The notes under the pieces: generated by a model
Database searches by the model: none
Told to the model about the DNA's origin: nothing
What the model saw: the letters and a program-made list of their open reading frames with translations, nothing else
Shown here: piece by piece, positions 35,627-43,183 of the stretch
Layout: each line of letters begins with the position of its first letter
Position numbering within the stretch: position 1 is the stretch's first letter
Translations under genes and position numbers: made by a program
Source of the DNA: a virus
Length of the DNA stretch: 45,877 bases
Virus record (IMG/VR): IMGVR_UViG_3300044546_001499
Coordinates: 1-45,877 of that record
Strand: one strand, 5' to 3'

Positions 35627-36505
35627 ATGAAAACAAAACACGCCGTAGCTGCCGCTTTATTAAGCAGCCTAACAGTATTTTCAACAGCACAAACTGTTCA
35701 ACCATGGATGCACACCGATGTTGGTGCTGCTTGGAAAAGTGGATTTAAAGGACAAGGCACTACTATTACTGTAGTAGACGACTTTAAAAGTCGGTACTTA
35801 ATTCAAGGCAGACTTTCTAGTTTTGTTCAGTCTGGTCGTCATGGTCAGTGGACTGCGTTTGAGGCTAGCTTGATTGCTCCATCAGCTGCAGTTAGAGTTC
35901 AGGACTATACGTCTGGAAGAGCCATTACACTCGGTCGCGGTTTAAACGTTATCAATCTCAGCTATGGAATGATGGCAGCCAAGGGTTATTCAAACGTAGG
36001 CTGGTCTGCTCAAGAGTCATCTATTATTAACCACGCTAAAACTGGCGTTGCGATCGTATCAAAAGCTGCAGGAAATGACAGCGGCATTGCTGTTGGAGCT
36101 CCTACTCGTCAAGGTCAGCTGGATTATCTCAATCGCGATTTGATTGGTGCAAAAACTGCTATTTTTGTTGGCGCTCTTAGTTCAAACGGCACAACAACTG
36201 CTCCGGCTACTATTGCTAGTTATTCGAACGTTGCAGGCACAAATCCTGTTGTTCAGAATCAGTTCTTGGTAGTTGGGGTGGAAGCTAACAAAACAGGACT
36301 CGCAGGAACCTCGTTTGCCGCTCCAGTGATAACTGGGTATGCAGCAATATTAGGCAGCAAGTTTGCTACTGCTACACCAACTCAAATCACAAATCAATTG
36401 TTGAATACTGCTCGCAAAGACACAATTCGTGGTTACAATGTTGCTATTCACGGACGTGGCGAGGCAAGTTTAAGCAGAGCACTTGCTCCAGTATCTATTA
36501 AATAG
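35627..36505 (+). CDS. Exported subtilisin-like serine protease
   Basis: A 292 aa protein with signal peptide (VAAALLSSLTVFSTAQ). The S8 family triad is readable: Asp51 in ITVVDDF, His72 in SGRHGQWT and Ser229 in LAGTSFAAP. Asn150 in KAAGNDS is the oxyanion residue. The Asp and His motifs deviate from the common DTG and HGT forms, which is seen in divergent members. No propeptide is apparent. A phage-made protease acting in the periplasm or outside could process surface proteins, act on flagella or help lysis. Expressed with the beta-rich secreted protein upstream; terminator follows. Confidence 0.85.
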   Translation: MKTKHAVAAALLSSLTVFSTAQTVQPWMHTDVGAAWKSGFKGQGTTITVVDDFKSRYLIQGRLSSFVQSGRHGQWTAFEASLIAPSAAVRVQDYTSGRAITLGRGLNVINLSYGMMAAKGYSNVGWSAQESSIINHAKTGVAIVSKAAGNDSGIAVGAPTRQGQLDYLNRDLIGAKTAIFVGALSSNGTTTAPATIASYSNVAGTNPVVQNQFLVVGVEANKTGLAGTSFAAPVITGYAAILGSKFATATPTQITNQLLNTARKDTIRGYNVAIHGRGEASLSRALAPVSIK

Positions 36506-36531
36506 AAATAACAAATTTTGTCAAAAGCTTT

Positions 36532-36556
36532 AAGCTCTGCGATGCAGGGCTTTTTG
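36532..36556 (+). terminator. Intrinsic terminator after the subtilase gene
   Basis: AAGCTCTGC-GAT-GCAGGGCTT followed by TTTTTG. Separates the early-type secreted pair from the structural region. Confidence 0.8.
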
Positions 36557-36597
36557 TTTGCACAAACAAACCTATATGTGTTTAATTCTGCGCAATA

Positions 36598-36605
36598 ATA
36601 AATAA
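36598..36605 (+). promoter_or_regulatory. Probable late-type promoter (ATAAATAA)
   Basis: AATAATAAATAAT 20 bp before the collar gene start, between TGCGCAAT and ATTGCGCA, which form an 8-bp inverted repeat around it. One mismatch to TATAAATA; it heads the structural region, where early cassettes are absent. Confidence 0.5.
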
Positions 36606-36624
36606 TCTCTAAAAGGGATTGCGC

Positions 36625-37449
36625 ATGAAAAAAATAGTCACTGGTATATTACAAAAAGCTAATCTAAGAACGCCTGATCAAGAAGTTAGTGTAAAAAATT
36701 GGGCAGCATCACTGCTTGTAACTAAGATTTCTGAAGTACTTGATTCGCTGGATAAAAACAAAGCTGATAGGCTTCACTCACACATTGAATTTGATCAGTT
36801 TAAAAACAAAGCTGATGTTAATCATACTCACGAATCAAGTGTACCAGTGGGGGCAATTTTTGCCTTTCCAGTAGACGGAGAAATTGCTGGCTACTTAAAA
36901 TGCAATGGATCAGCGCACCTAATTAGTCATTATCCCAAATTAGCAGCACTGCTGACTACATTTAAACCTGCGACTTTGACTCAGGATAAGTTTGTAGTTC
37001 CAGACTTTCGCGGACAATACCTGCGCGGCGCAGACGATGCCTCTACTTCAGTTATCGCAACTACTGGATTAACTGACCCAAATACTGGAGCAGCAACAAC
37101 AAACTCGAAAACCGCTGGAATACGAGCCAGCGACTCTTTTGGTCAACACAAACACTCTGTTACTGACCCAACCCATTCACATGGCGCAGGGCAAGCAGCT
37201 CATGGGCACACTGCATATTTTCCTTACGATCAAAATATACCAGTGTATGCCGTAGGCGTAGCACCGCCATTTGGCATGCCAGTGGATACAGTAGGCGACA
37301 TAACCGGTGGTACGGGTATGACAGATATGCAACAACCTCAAGTATGGGTACATTCAGCACCTACAGGAATAACAGTTAATACCAGTGGTGAAGCAGAAAC
37401 GCGACCGAAGTCTGTACTTGTAAACTATTATATCAAGTGTGATCAATAA
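36625..37449 (+). CDS. Phage tail collar protein 1
   Basis: A 274 aa protein. Start at ATG 36625 rather than TTG 36619, because the paralogue at 37468 starts at the same residue (MKKIV.GILQ). After about 70 residues, including a short coiled coil, comes a tail collar domain: VPVGAIFAFPVDGEIAGYLK, CNGS, then FVVPDFRGQYLRGADD. A His-rich stretch (HKHSVTDPTHSHGAGQAAHG) probably binds metal ions along the fibre axis as in T4 gp12. It ends ETRPKSVLVNYYIK, as tip proteins do. Likely part of a short tail fibre or tail tip that contacts the host. Confidence 0.85.
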   Translation: MKKIVTGILQKANLRTPDQEVSVKNWAASLLVTKISEVLDSLDKNKADRLHSHIEFDQFKNKADVNHTHESSVPVGAIFAFPVDGEIAGYLKCNGSAHLISHYPKLAALLTTFKPATLTQDKFVVPDFRGQYLRGADDASTSVIATTGLTDPNTGAATTNSKTAGIRASDSFGQHKHSVTDPTHSHGAGQAAHGHTAYFPYDQNIPVYAVGVAPPFGMPVDTVGDITGGTGMTDMQQPQVWVHSAPTGITVNTSGEAETRPKSVLVNYYIKCDQ

Positions 37450-37467
37450 GGTTTTAAAGGAGGAGCA

Positions 37468-38250
37468 ATGAAAAAAATAGTAGATGGTATTCTACAACGA
37501 ACGGGACTTCGACATCAGGATCAAGAAGTCAGTGTAAAAAATTGGGCTGCTTCATTGCTGTCAAGTAAGATTTCAGAAATCTTAGAAAAACTTGATAAAA
37601 CAAAGTCAGACATATCACACACTCACGAGTCAAGTGTACCAATTGGTGCAGTATTCTCATTTTTTACTGAGCAGGAAATTCCAGGTTACTTGCGGTGCAA
37701 TGGTGCAGAATACGAATACACCAAGTATCCCAAACTTGCCTATATGCTTGGTGGTATCACTCCTCCAAGTTTAGGTACTACCAAGTTTATTGTTCCTGAT
37801 TTGCGTGGACACTATCTGCGTGGTGCAGACGACACAACAACAAATTTTATCGACAGAAGCGGATTAACTGATCCACGTAGCAGACAATCAACAAATAACT
37901 CTGCGGTTGTTGGTGTAAGAACGTCTGACCAATTTGGATCGCATACGCACTATGTGATTGATTATGGGCATAGGCATGATGCAGAACAAGAATATCATTC
38001 TCATGATATGTTAGTTCCAGTTGATACGAATGCCGTAGGATATGCTAGATCTACGGCTGGGATAACCGAGAACTTTTATGTAGAAACCGAATTACCAAGA
38101 GACGTTGGGCAACATTGTCTGACTACCAATCAAGTTGCGGCTCGTGTTATGGTAGAAGGTTCTACATCCAACATATCAGTAGAGGCAACTGGTTCAGCAG
38201 AAACAAGACCAAAGTCAGTTCTTGTAAATTATTATATTAAACACGATTAA
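37468..38250 (+). CDS. Phage tail collar protein 2 (paralogue)
   Basis: A 260 aa tandem paralogue of the preceding protein: near-identical N-terminus (QEVSVKNWAASLLSSKISEI), the same collar domain (IPGYLRCNGAEY, FIVPDLRGHYLRGADD) and the same closing PKSVLVNYYIK. The His-rich part (HTHYVIDYGHRHDAEQEYHS) and the region after it differ, so receptor specificity may differ. Lies 18 bp downstream with an AAAGGAGGAG ribosome site. Confidence 0.85.
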   Translation: MKKIVDGILQRTGLRHQDQEVSVKNWAASLLSSKISEILEKLDKTKSDISHTHESSVPIGAVFSFFTEQEIPGYLRCNGAEYEYTKYPKLAYMLGGITPPSLGTTKFIVPDLRGHYLRGADDTTTNFIDRSGLTDPRSRQSTNNSAVVGVRTSDQFGSHTHYVIDYGHRHDAEQEYHSHDMLVPVDTNAVGYARSTAGITENFYVETELPRDVGQHCLTTNQVAARVMVEGSTSNISVEATGSAETRPKSVLVNYYIKHD

Positions 38251-38270
38251 TTTTAAAAAGGAAAAATAAA

Positions 38271-38993
38271 ATGTTACAACAAATCATTCGTTCAATTTCA
38301 CGTGCTATTCTAGGGCGCGTCGCAGATTCAAATGAAAAATTAAAAAAATCTATAAGCGAAATAAGCAGTAATGTAACTACTGTTTCTAACAGTTTAGACT
38401 CTCATGAACGCAGAGTTGGGTTGGATTTGGCAGGTAAAGAAAAGCGTATTGGTGATCTACAAAACCAGGCAACAGCTTTTCAAAATAACGTAGAAAATTT
38501 AGTTCGCGATCTTGAATCACACAAGACGGAAATCTGGGCTAATGTGAATGGCAAAGAACAGCGCATCGTTGACAATACTAATGGTGTTAAATCCTTACAA
38601 ACAAAAACAACTCAACTTAGTTCTGATTTGACTGAAACCAATAAGCAAGTTTCTGACCTCAGAAGTAACTTTGAAACAAAACATGGAGAGTTGAGCAAAG
38701 CACATTATGACTTTGAAGCGGCTGTAAAAAAACAATATGACGCTTTAATTGGTATTATTGATGATGAAAACTTGGATTCTATTCGCGAAATTGCTGACCG
38801 AATAACATCTGAAGCAAAAGAATCACAGACAATTCGTCAAGATATGCAGAACGCCGATAATGCTCTTCATAGCAAAATTGACGCGCTGTTGCCAAAGGAA
38901 TTACAAAATAAAACAGTAGCGGAATGGGAGCAGTTCATTGAAGATATTGTTGCCCAAGAAATTGCATCACAAGAAGCAGCAGCAACAAGATAA
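38271..38993 (+). CDS. Coiled-coil structural protein, 240 aa
   Basis: Short amphipathic start (MLQQIIRSISRAILGRV), then about 150 residues of heptad-like coiled coil (ETNKQVSDLRSNFETKHGEL) and a helical end (QNKTVAEWEQFIEDIVAQEI). Probably a trimeric fibre shaft or chaperone for the neighbouring collar proteins. Its N-terminus is related to that of the 39006 protein. Confidence 0.65.
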   Translation: MLQQIIRSISRAILGRVADSNEKLKKSISEISSNVTTVSNSLDSHERRVGLDLAGKEKRIGDLQNQATAFQNNVENLVRDLESHKTEIWANVNGKEQRIVDNTNGVKSLQTKTTQLSSDLTETNKQVSDLRSNFETKHGELSKAHYDFEAAVKKQYDALIGIIDDENLDSIREIADRITSEAKESQTIRQDMQNADNALHSKIDALLPKELQNKTVAEWEQFIEDIVAQEIASQEAAATR

Positions 38994-39005
38994 GGGGTAA
39001 TTATA

Positions 39006-39275
39006 ATGTTAGCAACAATTTTAAAAAGTTTAGTACGTTCTATTTTAAGCCGCGTTTCTGAGGGTTTCTCAGAAGTTGCGCTAACACTCGGTGAATTGAA
39101 TAACAAAATTACAGTAGTAGAAAATGAGTACACTGCTAAATTTGACAAATTCGACGCAATTGATGCCAAACTATCAAAGCTAGCACCAGAAACAATGATG
39201 GTTCTTTCTGGCACAGAACTGGATCAGTTTGTTTCGCGCATCGTGGAAATTGAAGCATCAGTCTTTAAACTTTAA
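39006..39275 (+). CDS. Short coiled-coil protein, paralogue of the 38271 N-terminus
   Basis: An 89 aa protein starting MLATILKSLVRSILSRVSEG, matching the I..I.RSI.RAIL.RV start of the protein upstream, with a LDQFVSRIVEIEAS end that parallels its EQFIEDIVAQEIAS. It looks like an internally deleted copy. Ends at a bidirectional terminator. Confidence 0.6.
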   Translation: MLATILKSLVRSILSRVSEGFSEVALTLGELNNKITVVENEYTAKFDKFDAIDAKLSKLAPETMMVLSGTELDQFVSRIVEIEASVFKL

Positions 39276-39301
39276 CATATTAACACGGTCAGATAAAACA
39301 A

Positions 39302-39325
39302 AACAGCCCGCAATTGCGGGCTGTT
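39302..39325. terminator. Bidirectional terminator between convergent genes
   Basis: AACAGCCCGC-AATT-GCGGGCTGTT, a perfect 24-bp palindrome flanked by A-rich and T-rich sequence. It serves the plus-strand 39006 gene and the minus-strand endolysin. Confidence 0.8.
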
Positions 39326-39343
39326 CTTATTAAAAAATAAGTA

Positions 39344-39955
39344 TTAACCAAGAGCAGCTTTGGCTCGAGCTAATCTTGCATTTCGATCAGCTGCACCATG
39401 ATCGCCACCATTGATTCTTTTAGTCACAGTATCATAAGACTCTATTGTATCCAATTTATTTGACTTCCAAAACCATATAGCACTCAACAGGGCAAACTCG
39501 GGTTGTTCAAGCATTTCAGGTTTTTCTAAAAGACGAGTGTCATTGAATGACCATGCGCTACAGTTTTTATAGTTGTCTTTTCCTGTAATTTGAATAATAC
39601 CTCGACCGCGGTATTTCCAACCATCGCCACTTTGTTCAACACCGTTTCCCATTCTGCTTGCATATACACGATTTGCAATTTTTTCTGGATTACGAGAATA
39701 TTTTACAACTTCTGTATCCAAGAGATGTTTAAAATATTTTGGAAATACTGTAATAAGTCCTTGAGTTGAATAATTTAAATTTTCACGCAACTGATTATAA
39801 TCGCCCGATTCATGACCGGTCTGAGCAAGAAAACGAGCCTGTTGTTCTACAGTTTTAAAGTCATATTTTTCAAAATATTTGTTTAAAAGTGGAACCCAAA
39901 CATCAGTGTTTTTGCAAGTCGGTAAAATTACTTGTAATTGTTTTTTAGTTATCAT
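39344..39955 (-). CDS. Endolysin, glycoside hydrolase family 19
   Basis: A 203 aa single-domain GH19 chitinase-fold lysozyme. FLAQTGHESGDY (42-53) carries the catalytic acid Glu49, and LRENLNYS (56-63) carries the second Glu58. YRGRGIIQITGKDNYKNC is the conserved GRG-I-Q-TG-NY substrate-binding block. It cleaves the peptidoglycan glycan backbone at lysis. There is no signal peptide, so a holin elsewhere would release it. CGGAGGG is an excellent ribosome site on the minus strand. Single minus-strand gene among plus-strand tail genes. Confidence 0.88.
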   Translation of the reverse strand: MITKKQLQVILPTCKNTDVWVPLLNKYFEKYDFKTVEQQARFLAQTGHESGDYNQLRENLNYSTQGLITVFPKYFKHLLDTEVVKYSRNPEKIANRVYASRMGNGVEQSGDGWKYRGRGIIQITGKDNYKNCSAWSFNDTRLLEKPEMLEQPEFALLSAIWFWKSNKLDTIESYDTVTKRINGGDHGAADRNARLARAKAALG

Positions 39956-39968
39956 TTTTCCCTCCGAA

Positions 39969-39977
39969 ATTATTTAA
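39969..39977 (-). promoter_or_regulatory. Possible late-type promoter of the endolysin gene
   Basis: Minus-strand TTAAATAAT 14 bp before the start codon. Shares the AAATAA core with the other putative late elements. Too close to the start for a normal leader, so weak. Confidence 0.25.
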
Positions 39978-39997
39978 CGGTTTCATAAACCAAAAAC

Positions 39998-40007
39998 TAT
40001 TAAATAA
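39998..40007 (+). promoter_or_regulatory. Possible late-type promoter of the tail fibre gene
   Basis: TATTAAATAA, 50 bp before ATG 40059; shares the AAATAA core with TATAAATA. Confidence 0.3.
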
Positions 40008-40009
40008 TA

Positions 40010-40039
40010 ACTACTGCAGCGCTGCAGTAGTATTTTTTA
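40010..40039. terminator. 22-bp perfect palindrome with T-tract in a divergent region
   Basis: ACTACTGCAGC pairs with GCTGCAGTAGT, followed by ATTTTTT. Terminator-shaped, but located between two divergent starts and 19 bp before the tail fibre ATG, so it may be a 5'-leader structure or insulator. Confidence 0.55.
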
Positions 40040-40058
40040 ACTCAAAGGATTATAAGAC

Positions 40059-41276
40059 ATGTCTGAATTTTCTACAATTATTATTAAAACATCCACAACT
40101 CTCGAACAACCTCCTGCCGGTGCACTAGAAGCTGGCGAATTAGCATATAGCTTTGTTTCTGGTAAATTGTTTATTGGCGTTCTAACTTCAACTGCTTATC
40201 CTGACGGTTACAGAGTCATAAATGATACTGCTGAATTGTCCCAAGATCAAAAGGATGCGGTTCAGGCACAAATTGGCATTGCACTAGGTACAAACGGCTC
40301 AATTACTAGTGCTATTTCTGATGCGATCAGTACACTTAATACCGATATTACTGATAGGCTTGCTCTAAAAGCTGATTCAGCGGATGTCACTGCTATCACA
40401 GATCCAGGCGGTGTAATTGATACAAGAATTGCCGATGCGTTAGTGGCAGGTGGTGCAATTGATACAGCAATTGATGGATTGCGTACTGAAATTACAGATC
40501 CAACCACCGGTGCAATTATATCCACGATTAACGCGGCTGTAGCTCAAGACGGTGTAATTGATAATGCAATTGATGCTGTCATTACAACCGCTGTAGGTGC
40601 AAATGGTGTAATTGATAATGCAATTGGCGCAGCGCTGATTGCTGACAAAGATGCATCATTTACAGATTTAACCGTCAAAGGTAATCTAGTAGTTAACGGT
40701 ACAACTACTACCGTTGAAAGCACCGTAGTTGCTCTCAAAGACCCAGTTATTGAGCTTGGCGTTGGCGCTGTAACGGCGGACGGCATCGATCGTGGTGTAA
40801 AGTACCACTATGTTGAATCTGGTACAAACAAAACTGGTTTTTTTGGTGTAGGAACTGATCGTACTATATTTGAGTTTTTACCAGATGAAGCTAACCCCAA
40901 TGCTGTTGGTAAAGTACGTGCAGACCTGTTAGGTAATGCTACTTCAGCAACAACTGCTGGTTCAGCAACTACTGCTGGTTCAGCAACTACTGCAACAAGA
41001 CTTGCTCAGTCGTTTGGCGTATCATTTAGCGGTGGCGATGTAATTGCCGCTGCTACAACTCAAATTGATGGTTCAAGCAGTGTTAACTTTAACTTGTCGT
41101 TGACCAATGCATCAGTTGACGCTATTGCTGATACTTTCGTGAAGCGCACTGCAGATGGAAGCGTAAACGCAAAAAATGTAGTCGCAAGCGGTAATGTTTC
41201 TGCAAACGGACACATTATTGCAACCGGTGCTGCTTCTGAATTAAAAGGTTTCGTGATTCGCGGCGGTACTTTCTAA
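40059..41276 (+). CDS. Tail fibre-like structural protein with internal repeats
   Basis: A 405 aa protein. Residues 1-60 (PPAGALEAGELAYSFVSGKL) match the attachment domain of many fibre proteins. The middle has repeats of the type DGVIDNAIDA/GAIDTAIDGL (about 115-190). FTDLTVKGNLVVNGTTTTVE, DPVIELGV and DRGVKYHYVESGTNKTGFFG form the block common in tail fibres of T4-like cyanophages. A small DNA repeat encodes TTAGSATTAGSATTA. The C-terminus is short and lacks a receptor-binding head, so another protein may cap it. Confidence 0.8.
   Translation: MSEFSTIIIKTSTTLEQPPAGALEAGELAYSFVSGKLFIGVLTSTAYPDGYRVINDTAELSQDQKDAVQAQIGIALGTNGSITSAISDAISTLNTDITDRLALKADSADVTAITDPGGVIDTRIADALVAGGAIDTAIDGLRTEITDPTTGAIISTINAAVAQDGVIDNAIDAVITTAVGANGVIDNAIGAALIADKDASFTDLTVKGNLVVNGTTTTVESTVVALKDPVIELGVGAVTADGIDRGVKYHYVESGTNKTGFFGVGTDRTIFEFLPDEANPNAVGKVRADLLGNATSATTAGSATTAGSATTATRLAQSFGVSFSGGDVIAAATTQIDGSSSVNFNLSLTNASVDAIADTFVKRTADGSVNAKNVVASGNVSANGHIIATGAASELKGFVIRGGTF
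40948..40995 (+). repeat. 18-bp tandem repeat inside the tail fibre gene
   Basis: GCAACTACTGCTGGTTCA units occur in tandem with small variations, encoding repeated (A)TTAGS. Repeat number could change by slippage without loss of frame. Confidence 0.6.
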
Positions 41277-41292
41277 AACATTTAGAAGTATT

Positions 41293-41317
41293 AAAAAGGA
41301 GCTTCGGCTCCTTTTTT
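41293..41317 (+). terminator. TTCG-loop terminator after the tail fibre gene
   Basis: AAAAAGGAGC-TTCG-GCTCCTTTTTT. A classic intrinsic terminator; the next ATG follows 15 bp later with TTAAATAAG between. Confidence 0.85.
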
Positions 41318-41332
41318 GTTTTAAATAAGAGT

Positions 41333-41599
41333 ATGAATACTATCATTACAAAATTTTCAAAAATACCAGGTCGTAAACCCAATCCGTCTGAATTACGTTC
41401 TGGCGAAATTGCGATTAACACTGCGGATGGGAAGATTTTTTTTAAAAGCAATAATAGTGAACTTTTTGAATTCTCCGCTAACAAAAAAGAGTCGTTTCAT
41501 GATATAATAAGAACAATCATAATCAATTCTATTCTTTTAGCATGGTTCTTCACCAGTGTGGTTATTTTGGTGAAAGTTCTTGCAATTTCAATTTTATAA
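41333..41599 (+). CDS. Fibre attachment domain fused to a membrane helix, 88 aa
   Basis: The first half (KIPGRKPNPSELRSGEIAIN, TADGKIFFKS) is the N-terminal attachment motif normally found on long tail fibre or adhesin proteins. It is followed not by a fibre but by a hydrophobic helix (NSILLAWFFTSVVILVKVLA). Either it is the stump of a fibre gene fused to unrelated sequence, or it is a small membrane protein such as a holin or spanin part with a recruited domain. No ribosome site visible; TAATG overlap with the nuclease gene. Confidence 0.55.
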   Translation: MNTIITKFSKIPGRKPNPSELRSGEIAINTADGKIFFKSNNSELFEFSANKKESFHDIIRTIIINSILLAWFFTSVVILVKVLAISIL

Positions 41600-42258
41600 T
41601 GCCAACTTTTTTAAATTACAATATTCCTCAAATTCAACAAATCAATCTTGAAACCGGCCGTCGTTATTCGACTCCATCAGGCGACTTGTATCCGTCTGTC
41701 ACGACTGTTCTTGGTGTAATTGAAAATCCAGCACTGCTTGCATGGCGGCAACGTGTTGGAGATAAGGAAGCTGATCGTATTTCGCGAATAGCAACCACAA
41801 AGGGCAGTAAAGTTCATGAAAGTTGTGAGAATTATCTTCAAGGAAAACAGCTAAATTGGGGTATTGGAGATAGTGATGCGCGTGATTTATTTCAGGCATT
41901 TATTCCAGTACTTGATAAAGTTCAAGTAGTGCATGCGATGGAAACACGAATGTGGTCAGACAAACTTCGAGTTGCTGGAACTGTTGATTTGATAGCAGAG
42001 ATTGACGGCGAATTGACTATCCTTGACTGGAAAACTTCGTCTCGATATAAAAAACGTGAGGATATTCCAGATTATTTTAAACAAATGGCAAGCTATTCTG
42101 TTATGTTCTATGAGCGCACTGGCATTGCTGTGCCTAATATGGTAGTTCAAATGACGGTACCTGAAATAGGGCTGTTGACATTCAAAGAAAAAGTTCGCGA
42201 TTGGGTGCCAGAGTTTATTGCTGTGCGAAAATTATTCAAAGAAATTAAAGGCTACTAA
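41599..42258 (+). CDS. PD-(D/E)XK exonuclease (RecB/Cas4-like)
   Basis: A 219 aa protein. The core motif runs RVAGTVDLIAEIDGELTILD, then WKTSS, giving the Asp, the ..D.K catalytic pair and the Q motif (FKQMASYSVMFYE) of the RecB/YqaJ-type exonuclease fold. Upstream, KGSKVHESCENYLQ provides the H...E element. N-terminal YPSVTTVLGVIENPALLAWR is typical of phage members. Probable role in DNA end processing during recombination or replication; the tail-gene location is unusual. Start at ATG 41599, coupled by TAATG. Confidence 0.8.
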   Translation: MPTFLNYNIPQIQQINLETGRRYSTPSGDLYPSVTTVLGVIENPALLAWRQRVGDKEADRISRIATTKGSKVHESCENYLQGKQLNWGIGDSDARDLFQAFIPVLDKVQVVHAMETRMWSDKLRVAGTVDLIAEIDGELTILDWKTSSRYKKREDIPDYFKQMASYSVMFYERTGIAVPNMVVQMTVPEIGLLTFKEKVRDWVPEFIAVRKLFKEIKGY

Positions 42259-42259
42259 A

Positions 42260-42868
42260 TTGAGTTCTACGCAGAGCAGTACTTCTGAAATAATAGTTGT
42301 TTATTCGAATTTAAAAGGTTTTTCGAATCCTGATGGGGTGTCTGGTAAAAAAATAATTACGTCTGTTTTATACACAGATAAATTTCAAATTGATATTGAA
42401 TTTTTAATTAAAACAACATCAACAAAAACATCTCAAACAACGCAGAGTTCTGCACAAGCATCATCACAAAATACTGTTGTAGAAGTTCCAGCTGATTCTG
42501 TAATATTACTTTCACAATTGCCAAACAAGTTTAAAATCGAAAATATAACCCCATCTACAATTAGGCTTACAGGTGATTGTAGTAGTATGTTTGATGATTA
42601 TTATGAATTTGTATTTCCAGACGGATCTGTTAGACGTGCATCACCAGATACAACTGAACAATATGTGTCAATAGTAAAATATAAAATGCCTTCGACTGTG
42701 GAATTGTCATTTCAGTATGATTTTGAAGTATCGCGACCACTAGAACAGTTTGTTACTTTTAGCGATAGCGTGTTTAATAATAAAATATCATTAACACAAA
42801 AAGCGTATTGGAATACGGATTCTGCTTCTACAAACATTTCAAATTGCACTGCTAGAGGAACCTCATAA
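42260..42868 (+). CDS. Virion-associated candidate, 202 aa (TTG start)
   Basis: TTG start at 42260 with AAAGG 8 bp upstream; a farther TTG at 42218 is inside the nuclease gene. Ser/Thr-rich N-terminal third (TSQTTQSSAQASSQ) and beta-rich remainder (STVELSFQYDFEVSRPLEQF). The stop codon overlaps the PAAR gene start, so a baseplate or spike-linked role is plausible. No family recognised. Confidence 0.55.
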   Translation: MSSTQSSTSEIIVVYSNLKGFSNPDGVSGKKIITSVLYTDKFQIDIEFLIKTTSTKTSQTTQSSAQASSQNTVVEVPADSVILLSQLPNKFKIENITPSTIRLTGDCSSMFDDYYEFVFPDGSVRRASPDTTEQYVSIVKYKMPSTVELSFQYDFEVSRPLEQFVTFSDSVFNNKISLTQKAYWNTDSASTNISNCTARGTS

Positions 42869-43179
42869 TGCCAGCAATATCACGAAAAGGTGATTCAGTA
42901 ATGTCGCCAAACGGTACTGGTTATAAATGTCAATCACCAGTTGAGACAGCGGTTGATGAATGCAATTCAAATAATGTATTTGCAAATAGTATTTTAATAG
43001 TAGTTGCTGGAAATAAAATTGCACCACACAATCTGCCTGGTTGTGAACAGATAGATCAAAGCACACTGTCTAAACAGTCGTCAATGGTATTCATTGGTGG
43101 CAAAGGGGTTGGTCGTATTGGAGATAAATATAGCGACAATACTATAACAGCAGGATCGCCTAACGTTTTTTCTGGATAA
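42868..43179 (+). CDS. PAAR-domain spike-tip protein (gp5.4-like)
   Basis: A 103 aa PAAR protein: MPAISRKGDSVMSPNGTGYK, ILIVVAGNKIAPHNLPGC, SSMVFIGGKGVGRIGDKYSD, TITAGSPNVF. PAAR proteins cap the membrane-piercing spike of contractile tails and bind a metal ion through His/Cys residues (H and C in PHNLPGC here). This supports a contractile-tail (myovirus) phage. No C-terminal effector extension is present. Confidence 0.85.
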   Translation: MPAISRKGDSVMSPNGTGYKCQSPVETAVDECNSNNVFANSILIVVAGNKIAPHNLPGCEQIDQSTLSKQSSMVFIGGKGVGRIGDKYSDNTITAGSPNVFSG

Positions 43180-43183
43180 ACAC

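Noticed and set aside
40948-40995. Tandem repeat as a CRISPR-like array
   Set aside because: Units are 18 bp, contiguous, in frame and code for fibre residues.
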